From Saprospiraceae bacterium (GTDB lineage: Bacteria; Bacteroidota; Bacteroidia; Chitinophagales; Saprospiraceae), in NCBI GenBank assembly GCA_016716185.1, contig JADJWV010000002.1, positions 1,588,501 to 1,652,500 of the forward strand: a stretch of 64,000 nucleotides of DNA, given 5' to 3'. A program made the translations under genes and the position numbers. The notes under the pieces were generated by a model. The model ran no database searches and was not told the origin of the DNA. It saw only the letters and a program-made list of their open reading frames with translations. This document shows, one piece after another, positions 16,692-26,689 of this stretch (its first letter is position 1; the number at the start of each line of letters is the position of its first letter).

Positions 16692-17801
16692 ATGAAGCAA
16701 ATGATTCTTGGGATTCTCAAAGAGAGCAGGGAAGGGGAGTTGAGGGTGTCAGGGACACCACAGGTGGTTAAACAATTGATTGCAAAAGGCTACCAGGTAT
16801 GTGTTGAAAAATCAGCAGGTCTTGGATCTGCTTTCAGAGATCAGGACTACGAACTGGCCGGGGCTCAAATTATAAATGACAAAAATGAGTTGTTGCAAAA
16901 AGTGGACCTTGCTGTTAAAATCAACCCACCTACCTCTGAGGAGATCAAAGCAGGAAAACCAGGTTTAAGCTGGATGAGTTTGATGTACCATTTATTGAAT
17001 CCCGAGTTGTGTCAGCAAATCGCCGCTGCCGGGCAATCCGCAATTTCAATGGATGCCATTCCGCGGATCTCCAGAGCCCAGAGCATGGATGTGTTGAGCA
17101 GCCAGAGTAATTTAGCCGGGTACAAGGCAGTGCTGCTTGGTTCTGATTACATGACCCGGGCATTTCCTTTGATGATGACTGCGGCCGGCACGGTAACACC
17201 TGCGAAAGTTTTGATTTATGGCGTTGGTGTTGCAGGATTGCAAGCCATTGCCACAGCGAAAAGATTGGGTGCTGTCGTGGAAGCCACAGACGTAAGAGCG
17301 GAGACTAAGGAACAGGCTGAATCGCTCGGTGCAAAATTCATTTCCGTAGAAGATAATAGCGTAACCACAGAGGGCGGATATGCAAAAGAAGTTACCGCTG
17401 AATATCTCGAAAAGCAAAAAGCCGCAGTCAACAAATCTTTGTTCAATGCCGACCTGGTGATCACAACTGCCTTGGTGATGGGCAAGAAAGCTCCAACATT
17501 GATCACGGCTGATCAGGTGCATCAGATGAAATACGGTTCCGTAATAGTAGATATGGCAGCCGAGCAGGGAGGAAATTGCGAGTTGACCAAAACAGGAGAA
17601 ATCGTACAGGCAAACGGCGTGCGCATAGTGGGTATTACCAATTTACCTTCGAGTCTTGCCACCAATGCAAGCGAGTTGTATGCTAAAAATATTTACAATT
17701 TACTCACCCACCTTTCAACAAAAGACGGATGGGTCGATGATTTTAACGAAGAGATCACTCAAGCCACACGTATTGTTCACCAGGGAAAAATTTTAAAATA
17801 A
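16692..17801 (+). CDS. pntAA: Proton-translocating NAD(P) transhydrogenase subunit alpha, part 1 (dI)
   Basis: About 369 residues, the NAD(H)-binding dI component of the split three-subunit transhydrogenase. It belongs to the alanine dehydrogenase/PntA fold: MILGILKESREGELRVSGTP at the N-terminus, RAQSMDVLSSQSNLAGYKAV, then the Rossmann motif VLIYGVGVAGLQAIATAKRLGA and DVRAETKEQAESLGAKF. The C-terminal mobile-loop region (VDMAAEQGGNCELT) is present. ATG at 16692 is used; TTG at 16677 lies inside the promoter box. Two bases separate it from pntAB. The complex uses the proton gradient to reduce NADP with NADH. Confidence 0.95.
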   Translation: MKQMILGILKESREGELRVSGTPQVVKQLIAKGYQVCVEKSAGLGSAFRDQDYELAGAQIINDKNELLQKVDLAVKINPPTSEEIKAGKPGLSWMSLMYHLLNPELCQQIAAAGQSAISMDAIPRISRAQSMDVLSSQSNLAGYKAVLLGSDYMTRAFPLMMTAAGTVTPAKVLIYGVGVAGLQAIATAKRLGAVVEATDVRAETKEQAESLGAKFISVEDNSVTTEGGYAKEVTAEYLEKQKAAVNKSLFNADLVITTALVMGKKAPTLITADQVHQMKYGSVIVDMAAEQGGNCELTKTGEIVQANGVRIVGITNLPSSLATNASELYAKNIYNLLTHLSTKDGWVDDFNEEITQATRIVHQGKILK

Positions 17802-17803
17802 TA

Positions 17804-18103
17804 ATGGGTATTCTACAATTGATCAGTGAAAACATTGAAATGATCTACCTGATCATTCTCATGATATTTGTGGGTATTGAACTGATATCACACGTGCCTT
17901 CTGTTTTACATACACCGCTCATGTCTGGTGCCAATGCCATACATGGAGTGGTTATCATTGGAGCCATTATTGTAATGGGCCAGGCTCAGGAAACGCTGCA
18001 TTTGATTTTGGGATTTATAGCAGTTGTTCTGGGGACTCTGAATGTCGTTGGAGGATTTGTGGTGACAGATCGAATGTTGGAAATGTTTAAGAAGAAAAAA
18101 TAA
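17804..18103 (+). CDS. pntAB: NAD(P) transhydrogenase subunit alpha, part 2 (membrane segment)
   Basis: A 99-residue membrane protein with three to four helices (MIYLIILMIFVGIELISHVP, SGANAIHGVVIIGAIIVMG, LILGFIAVVLGTLNVVGGFV) and a short lysine-rich tail. The segment HVPSVLHTPLMSGANAIHG is the signature of the dII part contributed by the alpha chain. It sits between pntAA and pntB with 2-base and 1-base junctions, which shows the split architecture common outside enterobacteria. It forms part of the proton channel. Confidence 0.95.
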   Translation: MGILQLISENIEMIYLIILMIFVGIELISHVPSVLHTPLMSGANAIHGVVIIGAIIVMGQAQETLHLILGFIAVVLGTLNVVGGFVVTDRMLEMFKKKK

Positions 18104-19515
18104 TGGAACATATACTGGAGATCCTATACTTGATAGCCGCTGTAACATTTATGGTTGGACTCAAAATGTTAAGCAAACCCGATTCTGCGAGAAATGGAAA
18201 TACCATTGCAGCTGTAGGCATGACGCTGGCTATTTTTGCAACTATTTTTTTATACACCAATAGCGAAGGCCAGCATCTTGGAAATCTGCTCTGGATTTTT
18301 GTTGCACTGATCGTCGGAACTGCCATTGGTTATGTGATGGCTAAAAAAGTCCAAATGACTGCCATGCCACAAATGGTATCTTTTTTCAATGGAATGGGAG
18401 GTGCTTGTGCCGCGATGATCTCTTTGATCGAATATGGACACCTCGCCCACGACCCAAACCTGGCTTCGAGCGAAACCTTTTCTCAAAAAATCGTCATCAT
18501 TCTGGCAGGTTTGGTCATCGGTTCTGTTTCTTTTGCAGGGAGTATGATCGCCTTTGGTAAATTGGAGGGTAAAATAAACGACTGGAGTATTAAAGGGCAA
18601 CAGTTTCTGAATATCGGTTTGCTGCTTGCGATATTAGTTTCTTCGGTTCTTTTTGCCGTCGGACAACTTGGTGGAGATCTTTGGTTTTACACAATTCTGG
18701 CTTTGTCCCTGATCTATGGATTACTTTTTGTTTTTCCGATAGGAGGAGCAGATATGCCTGTTGTCATTTCCTTATTAAATTCATTTACAGGCGTAGCTGC
18801 AGCTTGCGGAGGTTTCTTGTACGACAATTATGTAATGCTGATCGGAGGAATTTTAGTGGGTTCTGCCGGAACGATTTTGACAGTGGCCATGTGCAAGGCC
18901 ATGAATCGCTCGCTGACCAATGTTTTAGTTGGTAATTTTGGGGGAGGAAGCTCAGGTGGTGGTTCGGGCCTTAATGTCCAGGGTAATATCAAAGAAATTG
19001 GGATGTCGGATGCTGCAGTCTTGATGAAATATGCAAAGAAAGTGGTTATTGTTCCCGGTTATGGATTGGCTGTGGCTCAGGCACAACACGTTTGTCATGA
19101 AATCGAAAATCTGCTCGAGGAAGAAGGAGTGGTGGTAAAATATGCCATACATCCTGTTGCCGGACGGATGCCCGGTCATATGAACGTATTGTTGGCTGAA
19201 AGTAACGTCAGTTATGACAAACTCGTTGAAATGGAGGACATCAACCCTGAATTTGCTACAACAGATGTCGTTCTTGTGGTGGGCGCAAATGACGTGGTTA
19301 ATCCTGCTGCCAAAACCGACCCTGCAAGCCCAATATACGGCATGCCGATTCTGGATGTTGAAGATTCAAAGAGTATTATTGTTCTAAAACGTTCCATGAA
19401 GGCCGGATATGCAGGAATTGACAACGCCTTGTTCTTTGAACCCAAGACCTTTATGTTATTTGGGGACGCAAAAGAATCGCTTACGAAACTCGTTTCTGAG
19501 ATCAAAAGCAACTAA
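18103..19515 (+). CDS. pntB: NAD(P) transhydrogenase subunit beta
   Basis: A 470-residue protein. The first 270 residues hold about eight to nine transmembrane helices (dII), with the conserved PQMVSFFNGMGG and ADMPVVISLLNSFTGVAAA segments. The C-terminal 190 residues form the NADP(H)-binding dIII domain: VVIVPGYGLAVAQAQH, HPVAGRMPGHMNVLLAE, VVLVVGANDVVNPAA and IVLKRSMKAGYAGIDN. It completes the transhydrogenase with the two upstream genes. The next 367 bases to the following gene hold no coding sequence but do hold a promoter. Confidence 0.96.
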   Translation: MEHILEILYLIAAVTFMVGLKMLSKPDSARNGNTIAAVGMTLAIFATIFLYTNSEGQHLGNLLWIFVALIVGTAIGYVMAKKVQMTAMPQMVSFFNGMGGACAAMISLIEYGHLAHDPNLASSETFSQKIVIILAGLVIGSVSFAGSMIAFGKLEGKINDWSIKGQQFLNIGLLLAILVSSVLFAVGQLGGDLWFYTILALSLIYGLLFVFPIGGADMPVVISLLNSFTGVAAACGGFLYDNYVMLIGGILVGSAGTILTVAMCKAMNRSLTNVLVGNFGGGSSGGGSGLNVQGNIKEIGMSDAAVLMKYAKKVVIVPGYGLAVAQAQHVCHEIENLLEEEGVVVKYAIHPVAGRMPGHMNVLLAESNVSYDKLVEMEDINPEFATTDVVLVVGANDVVNPAAKTDPASPIYGMPILDVEDSKSIIVLKRSMKAGYAGIDNALFFEPKTFMLFGDAKESLTKLVSEIKSN

Positions 19516-19637
19516 ATAAGCGCTGGCTAAGAAGCTAAAACACTCACTTTCAAGAATTTCCCAATACTATTTTAACATATGTGTAAATTGCTGGGAATTA
19601 ATATTTTAAAAATATTTTAATTTTATTCCTATTATTT

Positions 19638-19668
19638 TTTGGAAATGTTATAATGTACTTTACATTTG
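19638..19668 (+). promoter_or_regulatory. Bacteroidota-type promoter upstream of the giant-protein operon
   Basis: TTTG at 19638-19641 and TACATTTG at 19661-19668 are separated by 19 bases. This is the best match to the -33 TTTG / -7 TAnnTTTG pattern in the window. Transcription would start near 19673 and give a leader of about 210 bases before the next ATG. Confidence 0.65.
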
Positions 19669-19882
19669 CACTGGATTGGTTCGAAGGGGCCAGACCGTAG
19701 ACATTTTACATAACCAAAGCTTAAGACGAAATTTTACGGACGAAGCATCCATTTGATTTCTGTCATTTTTTTCAAATCTTCTAATAAGTAATTTAAACTT
19801 ATTAGTACCTGTGGTGTATCCGCAAAATCGTTTCAGGTTTTGGTTATTGATTTTTGAATTAAATTTAATAAACCATAATCTC
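19669..19882 (+). promoter_or_regulatory. Long 5' leader with a hairpin, upstream of the 126-residue protein gene
   Basis: The predicted untranslated leader is about 210 bases. It includes a perfect nine-base stem, CTAATAAGT (19781-19789) with ACTTATTAG (19797-19805), around a seven-base AT-rich loop. I recognise no known riboswitch class in it. No convincing small gene is seen in this interval. Confidence 0.4.
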
Positions 19883-20263
19883 ATGAAAAGATTTAGTCTT
19901 TTATTCGTTTCATTTTTTCTCTTCGTTTCAGTAGGGCTGCAGGCGCAATCAGTTCTACCCAATCTGAAATCGAGTGAAATTTCAAAGCAGTTACTTGGAG
20001 TTGAATTAGATAACCTCAAAACTGCATTTAACAACAATCCCAGCGATGCAATTGAATCGAAATTGGAATTGTATTCACTGGCTTTGAGTTTTTTAAATGA
20101 AGCTACGATCATTCCAAGCACAACCGATTATGCAGTCACTTCTGCTTTCCTCAATCACGAAGTGAACAGATACGGGGCAAACGATACAGAAGCATTGATG
20201 CGTTTTCAGCGCAAGCACTGGAGGCAGGAATTCAATGACCTGGTCAATTTTTTAAAACTCTAA
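19883..20263 (+). CDS. Small secreted helical protein of unknown function
   Basis: A 126-residue protein that I do not recognise. The start at 19883 gives a clear signal peptide (MKRFSLLFVSFFLFVSVGLQAQ). The mature part, about 104 residues, is Cys-free and looks mostly helical (SSEISKQLLGVELDNLKTAF, AIESKLELYSLALSFLNEA, ALMRFQRKHWRQEFNDLVNFL). Only 36 bases without a terminator separate it from the first giant gene, so both probably share the promoter at 19638-19668. The sequences just before the two start codons are similar (both have AATCTCATGAAAA). A partner, stabiliser or export helper for the giant protein is a reasonable guess, but it is inference. No copy is seen before the second giant gene. 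Confidence 0.75.
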   Translation: MKRFSLLFVSFFLFVSVGLQAQSVLPNLKSSEISKQLLGVELDNLKTAFNNNPSDAIESKLELYSLALSFLNEATIIPSTTDYAVTSAFLNHEVNRYGANDTEALMRFQRKHWRQEFNDLVNFLKL

Positions 20264-20299
20264 TTCCCACATAACCATTAATAGCCAAAACTCAATCTC

Positions 20300-23200
20300 A
20301 TGAAAAAGAACTTATTTGGAGCATCTCTAAAGAGTATTTTACTTTTTGTGGTTGCATTTTTTAATGTGACCGGTGCAGATGCACAATTTTACACACGAAC
20401 TAATTGTACAGACCCCTACGTCCAAATTCAAGGACAGGCAGGTACCACTTTAGTAGGTAGAGGTGACGATGTTTTTTTTACGGTCAATTTGCCATTTACA
20501 TTTAATTACTACTGTAATAACTATACAAATATCAAAGTAAGCAACAATGGCTTTATTGTATTTCCAAGTACAGGAACGACTAGAGCCCTTACCAACACAA
20601 ATTTGCCAACTGCAGCAACACAGATTGGAGCAGCCATGTATCCTTTTTGGGATGATTTGGATTCAGGGGCAGGAACTTTACCTTCCGCAAATTCTGGTAT
20701 ATATTCCAGGACAGATGGGACAGCTCCCAATAGGATTTTTACCATTGAATGGTTTGAAAATGGGCATTTTAATGAAGTTACTAACCAGTTTGTAACTTTT
20801 CAGGTAAAACTATATGAAACTTCCAATCAATTTAAATTTCAATACCTGGATGTTTTCTTTGGAGGAACACAAGCAGGCTTTGACCGAGGTTTGAGTGCTA
20901 CTGTTGGAATCGAAAACATAGTTGCAACTCCAAGAGAGTTTTCTTTGTTGAGTTTCAATACCGCTTTCTTAAATAATGGCGATTGCTTCCTGTTCACACC
21001 CCCACCTCCGGCTTGTCCTGGATTCTCAGTCCAAAACATTACAGTTGGGATGGCTCCCGGTACATGTGAAGCTAATGTCAATTTAAGTGATTATATTACT
21101 CCGAGAGGTTGTACTGCCATATTCGATCCACCCGGACCAACTTTTAAAGGGGGAGTGACCACAGTAACAGCTAAGAATGGTTGCATTACCCTGACCTTTA
21201 CAGTGACCGTTGCCGATATGGAGCCTCCTGTAATAGTAGGTTGTCCAAAAGCAGTTATTCTCAATTTAGGTCCCGGCGAGTGCGAGGCTTCATGGGATGC
21301 CCCACCGCTTATGGCGATGGATAATTGTTCTGGAACCCAATTAGGGGGAGTAAGAATGACTTCCGTAGGCTGTACTTTAGGAGCCAATAACTTCCTTACC
21401 GCAGGAGGATTTTTCATCGGTCTGATGTTTAATATACAAAATACAAGTGGGCAGCTCCTTGCAGCAACTGGCTTGAGTTTTATGCCTCATAATGGTGTCG
21501 GTAATTTATACAGAATTTATTCGACAACCAATCCTGGAACCTGGCAACCCGTTGCAAACATGGCAGGTGCGTGGACTCAGGTGGCAGGAGATATGGTGAA
21601 AATAGGGCAATCAACTTTTCCACCACCAAACCCAAGATTGTTGACCCAATTTGATTTTACCACTCCTGTTTTACTGGGACCTGGTGAATCAAAGGGTATG
21701 GCAATTTATGGTGCCGGCCCTGGGATTTCACAATATTACGTAAATGGTGCGGCTCCTTGTTCGACCACACCTCAGGGTGATGCCAATTTAAAAATTGACG
21801 TAGTTGGCGGTAGGGTTCAATTTGGTACTACTTACTTCCAGGTATCCGGTACATTTCAAATACGGATGTTTAATGGAGACGTAAATTATCAGTTTGCTAC
21901 AACCATGATCGATGTTGTTCAAACATGCGGTCAACCTTATGGACCCGGCACTTACTTCCCGATTGGATGTACTACCTTGTGTTATATGGCCACAGATGCT
22001 CAGGGCAATACTGCAACTTGTCAGTTTGATGTGTGTGTTAATGAGTATGCGAATACAGTAACACAACTCGCCTGCAATGATGAAATTCAAATCAGCTTGG
22101 ATGAAAATTGCTTTGCTACCATCTCTGCTGATGAAGTATTGACTGGTGGTCCATACAGATGTTACGATGATTATATCGTTGAGATCAGAGACTGGATCAC
22201 AAATGCTTTAGTCGACAGACAACCCAATGTACCTGGTGCTCAGGTTGGATCTCAGGATATCGGCAGAGAGCTAAAACTCACCGTTCGCGATCCACAGACT
22301 GGGAATACTTGTTGGGGACATGCAACTGTAGAAGATAAATTACCTCCGGTGCTTACTTGTCCTCGGGATACTTGTGTGCCTTGTTATTCTCCAACAACAC
22401 CAGCCTATACGGGTTCGCCAGTGGTATTGGAAAATTGTGGTACATACAGCCTCACTTATAAAGATGATGTTACTCTTTTAACTTGTGCAGATGGGTTTGA
22501 CAGGATCATTAGAAGAACATTTATCGCTGTTGATCCTTATGGAAACAGAGGCACATGTTCGCATGTTATCAATGTCAGTGTTGGAACCCTCAGCGATATT
22601 GACGTTCCTTTAAGTTGGGACAATATTGAGAACCCAATGTTATCATGCGACGGAAAAATTGATCCTAATAAGAACTTAACTCCACACTATCTGCCATCTC
22701 CTTATTGTGTAGATGGGTACCTGCTCGATTCTGCACATTGGTTTGCCACCGGTGGATTCCTGCCAAGTCCGGCAGGAGATCTTGCAGGTGAGCGTTTGCC
22801 AAGAGTTCTCGGCTGGAATTGTCTGGATTCAGGTCCCTATCAAGGGCATCCAAGTCCATATCCTGTTTATTATCCTGCACATCCAAACTGGAGGCCTAAT
22901 AATCCGATTTGCTGGGGCCCGGATGAAATCGTCATGTGGCATGGAACCGGTTATCCCGGTGGTGCAAATTGCAGAAATCTGGCAGTAAACTATGTAGATA
23001 TTGTAATTGACATACAAACTTCTAATTGCGATGCTGGTCCAGTGGGATGTTACAAACTACTTAGAAAATGGACTGTGATGGATTGGTGTACCAGCCTCAT
23101 CGGAGGAACCAACCAAATCATTAAAGTTGCCGATGCGGAAGGACCTAAAGTGCTTTATCCTGATACAGTCATCGTGAATATGGAAGTATGGACGTGCACT

Positions 23201-26200
23201 GGTCGCTGGGAAGTACCACCAGCATGGTTAGTCGACAATTGCAGTAATGAAATTCATTATACGGTTGAAGTCGAAGATGGTACCGTTTTGGGTAATGAAA
23301 CCACTGGATATGTGGTTGTGAATATGCCAAGAGGAATTCAGAATGGCTACATCGTTGCTGAGGATTGTTGCGGAAATATTACCAAGAGGAGAATTGCTTT
23401 AGATGTTCAGGACAATGTTCCTCCGATCGCTGTTTGTGAACAAAGAACCGTTGTATCTATAAATGGAAATCAATCGCCCGGAGAAAACTTTGCTAAGATC
23501 TTTGCTGAATCTTTCGATCAGGGAAGCTTTGACAATTGTGCTCCACATATTTTCTTCAAGGTTATTCGCATGAACCACCTGAGAAGCACAAATAATGGAA
23601 GCAACGCCAATCAGGCTGATGATGGTACAAATTGTGCCGGAATCAATGGCGACGACAACGCTATTCTCGATGGTAACCAAATCTATTTTGACGATCATGT
23701 AAAATTCTGTTGCTCCGACGTAGGCAATACAGTTATGGTAGTCTTCCGCGTATTCGATCGCGAACCAGGAGATGGTCCGATTGCTCCGGCTAGGATGAAC
23801 CCGGGAGGAAACCTGTTCAACCGTTTTAGCGATTGTATGGTTGAAGTTGAAGTACAGGATAAAAGCGTACCTACCGTTGTAGCTCCACCTAATATCGTTG
23901 TGAGCTGCTGGTTCTGGTTTGACGTAGATAAACTCGACGATCCAAACGATCCTACATTCGGTAGGGTAGTGACCGATCTTAGCGATAGGCATAAAGTGGT
24001 AACCAACGATTTGGTTTGTTATAACTATTGTGTAAGAAATGATATAACCGGTTATCCTGGATATGTTCCCGGAGCACCACCTTCAAACCCACCAGCCTGG
24101 AACAGAGCATGTGATTACTATCGCGCATTGTTCGATACAGCACATGCGGATAGAAAACACGAATTGACCTGGGGATTTGATGGATATGTATTAAGTACTT
24201 GTGGAAATACTCCAACGATCAGTGTAAACGACAATCGCGAATGCGGCCAGGGTCAGTTGACTCGTACCGTTGTGGCACGTGGTCCTAATGGAATCAGCGT
24301 AACATCAACTCAGACCATCTGGGTTGTTGATTGCGATCCATTCTATATCAACCGTGCTGACAATTGCGATCCCGATGATGATATTACCTGGCCAGGCAAC
24401 TGTACAGGTCAGGCAACTACAATTCCAGGTTGTGGAGCGGACCTGAGTCCGGATAATCCTCTCTTGGGCAGACCTGTTGTTGAAAATGGTGCCGATGATC
24501 TTTGTGCATTGATCAGTATTGAGCATTTTGATGAAATCTTTACGATTGAGCCAGATGCATGTTTCAAAGTTCTTCGGAAATGGGTGGTAATCGACTGGTG
24601 TCAGTACGATCCAAGTCTGGATCCTGTCAATGGAAGATGGGAGTATCTCCAAATTATTAAGGTAACAGATACTGACAAACCTTCTGTTTCAATTAACATC
24701 GGAGACTGCGAACCAGCTACCAAAACCAATGGTATTTGTTATGGTCATTTGTCAATCGTTGCCGATGCTACCGACAATTGCAGTCCATTGGATTGGTTAT
24801 TCTACGATTATAAAATTGACTTTTTCAACGACGGAAAGGGAGCTTATTCCGGAAATGACGCAGTTGTTGGTCCATTGACCCGCAAAGAGTTTGCTGCAGG
24901 TAGAACTCCATTGTTCCACGATAATCCTTTTGCCGACAATGCAAACAATCCGTTTGAAGCCAGTGGTACCTATCCTGTAGGTATTCACAAAATTTGCTGG
25001 CACGTGGAAGATGGTTGCGGAAACGTTGGAATCAATTGCCAGTTGTTCGAAATTAAAGACTGCAAAGCTCCAACGCCTTATTGTTTGACAGGTATTATTA
25101 CTGTACCCATGCCAACCAGTGGTTGTGTAACCGTATGGGCAAAAGACCTGGACAGAGGAAGTTTTGATAACTGTACCGATGCCGATGATCTGTTGTTCTA
25201 TTTCGACGGTGATCCTACAAAAACGGGCATTACAATTTGTTGCTCAGATTTTGTTGCTGCAGGAGCTAATGACGAATTGGTTGTTGAAGTACAAATGTGG
25301 GTTGAAGACGAAGAAGGAAATACAGACTATTGCAAAACGGTTGTAATCGTTCAGGACAATCAGGATGTTTGTCCTAATACCGGTTCATTCAACGGTAGGA
25401 TTTCCGGTGAGTTGAGAACTGAAAATAACGATGAAATGGAATTATCCAATGTTCAACTTTATGTTTCAAACAACATGAAGAAAGAAATAATGACAACAAA
25501 TGTTGGAAACTATCTCTTTGGTGACCTGGAGCCTAATTCCTACAACGTTAAGGTAAGCAGAAATGACGACCACACCAACGGAGTGAGTACAGCGGATATC
25601 GTTAAAATACAAAGACATATTTTAAGTATTGAGCCGTTAAACAGCCCATATAAACTCATTGCTGCGGATGTTAACAACAGTTCTAGTATAACCGCTTCTG
25701 ACGTTACTGAAATCAGAAAACTGGTTTTGGGTGTAAATGCACAATTCACGAAAGTTCCATCCTGGACATTTATACCTAAAGCATTTGTATTTCCTAATCC
25801 ACAGCTTCCATGGAATGGTACTCCTCGCGAAGCAGGCATTACCATCGTCAACGATGAGAAACACATCGTAGATTTTGTAGCTGTGAAAATGGGAGATGTG
25901 AATACCAACGCCAGAGGTCATCAGGTTTCAGGCAGTACAACCAGAAATAATGGTAAACTGAATCTTGAGATCGAGAATAATCAAACTGTTGCTGGTGAAC
26001 TATACAGAGTTGAATTCAAATCAAGCAACTTCACCAACATAACTGGTTACCAGTTTACATTGAAATTCGATCGTCAGGCTTTGAGTCTGGAAGGAATTGA
26101 ATCAGGTGTTCTGGCTGTAGATGAAAATAATTTTGGTAAGAACAGACTGGATGAAGGAATCCTGACAACCAGCTGGAACCATAAATCTGCTTTGAGCTTC

Positions 26201-26635
26201 GATTCAGATGCAACGTTGTTCACACTTGTTTTCCGTGCTTCAAATCAAGCTAATATTGGTAGTTTATTGGCCGTAACTTCAGAAGTTACAACTGCTGAAG
26301 CTTACGATGCAGCTTTGAATATTAAAGATGTAAATCTTGGAGTGCGTACAGACAAAGGTTTGGTTGAATCCGGTGTATTTGAGTTGTACCAGAATTCACC
26401 TAACCCATTCGCAAAGGAAACCGTTATTAGTTATCGTTTACCAGAAGCAGGTGCTGTAAAAATCAGCGTATACGATGTTACTGGCAAGGTTCTTAGGGTT
26501 TACGAGACTCAGGGAACCAAAGGTCTGAACACATTTAAGGTTCAGAAATCAGAACTCAATGCAGGCGGTGTCTTGTATTACCAATTGGATGCAGTAAACC
26601 ATACTGCAACTAAAAGGATGATTCTTATAGATTAA
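20300..26635 (+). CDS. Giant T9SS-exported multidomain surface protein with HYR-like, dockerin-like and cohesin-like regions (paralog 1)
   Basis: A 2111-residue secreted protein. Signal peptide at about 1-29 (ends TGADAQ). Residues about 35-235 form a nidogen-like beta-sandwich (NYYCNNYTNIKVSNNGFIVF, then YPFWDDLDSGAG). From about 240 to 1690 runs a series of Cys-rich Ig/HYR-like modules whose joints show a recurring pattern (DMEPPVIVGCP, EDKLPPVLTCPRD, VQDNVPPIAVCE, TDKPSVSINIG, KDCKAPTPYC) with DNCS-type motifs. Residues about 1698-1755 are a Cna-B/carboxypeptidase-regulatory-like module (NVGNYLFGDLEPNSYNVKV). About 1755-1815 is a dockerin type I-like pair (NGVSTADIVKIQRHIL and ADVNNSSSITASDVTEIRK). 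About 1884-2012 resembles a cohesin fold (ITGYQFTLKFDRQALSLEGI). The last 85 residues are a T9SS type A domain (LYQNSPNPFAKE). No catalytic domain is seen. Probable role: adhesion or a cell-surface lattice. Confidence 0.85.
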   Translation: MKKNLFGASLKSILLFVVAFFNVTGADAQFYTRTNCTDPYVQIQGQAGTTLVGRGDDVFFTVNLPFTFNYYCNNYTNIKVSNNGFIVFPSTGTTRALTNTNLPTAATQIGAAMYPFWDDLDSGAGTLPSANSGIYSRTDGTAPNRIFTIEWFENGHFNEVTNQFVTFQVKLYETSNQFKFQYLDVFFGGTQAGFDRGLSATVGIENIVATPREFSLLSFNTAFLNNGDCFLFTPPPPACPGFSVQNITVGMAPGTCEANVNLSDYITPRGCTAIFDPPGPTFKGGVTTVTAKNGCITLTFTVTVADMEPPVIVGCPKAVILNLGPGECEASWDAPPLMAMDNCSGTQLGGVRMTSVGCTLGANNFLTAGGFFIGLMFNIQNTSGQLLAATGLSFMPHNGVGNLYRIYSTTNPGTWQPVANMAGAWTQVAGDMVKIGQSTFPPPNPRLLTQFDFTTPVLLGPGESKGMAIYGAGPGISQYYVNGAAPCSTTPQGDANLKIDVVGGRVQFGTTYFQVSGTFQIRMFNGDVNYQFATTMIDVVQTCGQPYGPGTYFPIGCTTLCYMATDAQGNTATCQFDVCVNEYANTVTQLACNDEIQISLDENCFATISADEVLTGGPYRCYDDYIVEIRDWITNALVDRQPNVPGAQVGSQDIGRELKLTVRDPQTGNTCWGHATVEDKLPPVLTCPRDTCVPCYSPTTPAYTGSPVVLENCGTYSLTYKDDVTLLTCADGFDRIIRRTFIAVDPYGNRGTCSHVINVSVGTLSDIDVPLSWDNIENPMLSCDGKIDPNKNLTPHYLPSPYCVDGYLLDSAHWFATGGFLPSPAGDLAGERLPRVLGWNCLDSGPYQGHPSPYPVYYPAHPNWRPNNPICWGPDEIVMWHGTGYPGGANCRNLAVNYVDIVIDIQTSNCDAGPVGCYKLLRKWTVMDWCTSLIGGTNQIIKVADAEGPKVLYPDTVIVNMEVWTCTGRWEVPPAWLVDNCSNEIHYTVEVEDGTVLGNETTGYVVVNMPRGIQNGYIVAEDCCGNITKRRIALDVQDNVPPIAVCEQRTVVSINGNQSPGENFAKIFAESFDQGSFDNCAPHIFFKVIRMNHLRSTNNGSNANQADDGTNCAGINGDDNAILDGNQIYFDDHVKFCCSDVGNTVMVVFRVFDREPGDGPIAPARMNPGGNLFNRFSDCMVEVEVQDKSVPTVVAPPNIVVSCWFWFDVDKLDDPNDPTFGRVVTDLSDRHKVVTNDLVCYNYCVRNDITGYPGYVPGAPPSNPPAWNRACDYYRALFDTAHADRKHELTWGFDGYVLSTCGNTPTISVNDNRECGQGQLTRTVVARGPNGISVTSTQTIWVVDCDPFYINRADNCDPDDDITWPGNCTGQATTIPGCGADLSPDNPLLGRPVVENGADDLCALISIEHFDEIFTIEPDACFKVLRKWVVIDWCQYDPSLDPVNGRWEYLQIIKVTDTDKPSVSINIGDCEPATKTNGICYGHLSIVADATDNCSPLDWLFYDYKIDFFNDGKGAYSGNDAVVGPLTRKEFAAGRTPLFHDNPFADNANNPFEASGTYPVGIHKICWHVEDGCGNVGINCQLFEIKDCKAPTPYCLTGIITVPMPTSGCVTVWAKDLDRGSFDNCTDADDLLFYFDGDPTKTGITICCSDFVAAGANDELVVEVQMWVEDEEGNTDYCKTVVIVQDNQDVCPNTGSFNGRISGELRTENNDEMELSNVQLYVSNNMKKEIMTTNVGNYLFGDLEPNSYNVKVSRNDDHTNGVSTADIVKIQRHILSIEPLNSPYKLIAADVNNSSSITASDVTEIRKLVLGVNAQFTKVPSWTFIPKAFVFPNPQLPWNGTPREAGITIVNDEKHIVDFVAVKMGDVNTNARGHQVSGSTTRNNGKLNLEIENNQTVAGELYRVEFKSSNFTNITGYQFTLKFDRQALSLEGIESGVLAVDENNFGKNRLDEGILTTSWNHKSALSFDSDATLFTLVFRASNQANIGSLLAVTSEVTTAEAYDAALNIKDVNLGVRTDKGLVESGVFELYQNSPNPFAKETVISYRLPEAGAVKISVYDVTGKVLRVYETQGTKGLNTFKVQKSELNAGGVLYYQLDAVNHTATKRMILID

Positions 26636-26655
26636 GCACAAGTCTAATTCTTTAT

Positions 26656-26689
26656 AAAAGGGGAACTCATTAAATTGAGTTCCCCTTTT
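26656..26689 (+). terminator. Intrinsic terminator after giant gene 1
   Basis: AAAAGGGGAACTCA (26656-26669) pairs perfectly over 14 bases with TGAGTTCCCCTTTT (26676-26689) around the loop TTAAAT, and is followed by a T tract. It lies 20 bases after the stop and separates the two giant genes transcriptionally. Confidence 0.9.

Noticed and set aside
23399..23992. 197-codon minus-strand frame inside giant gene 1 (and similar ones at 28875-29291 and 30336-30635 in giant gene 2).
   Set aside because: They are antisense shadows of a strongly supported coding sequence; the products show no domain or signal, and starts are unrelated to any promoter-like box.
20300..26635. Interpretation of the giant proteins as cellulosomal scaffoldins.
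   Set aside because: No carbohydrate-binding or glycosidase module is visible, each protein carries one cohesin-like and one dockerin-like region, and the ends are T9SS domains.
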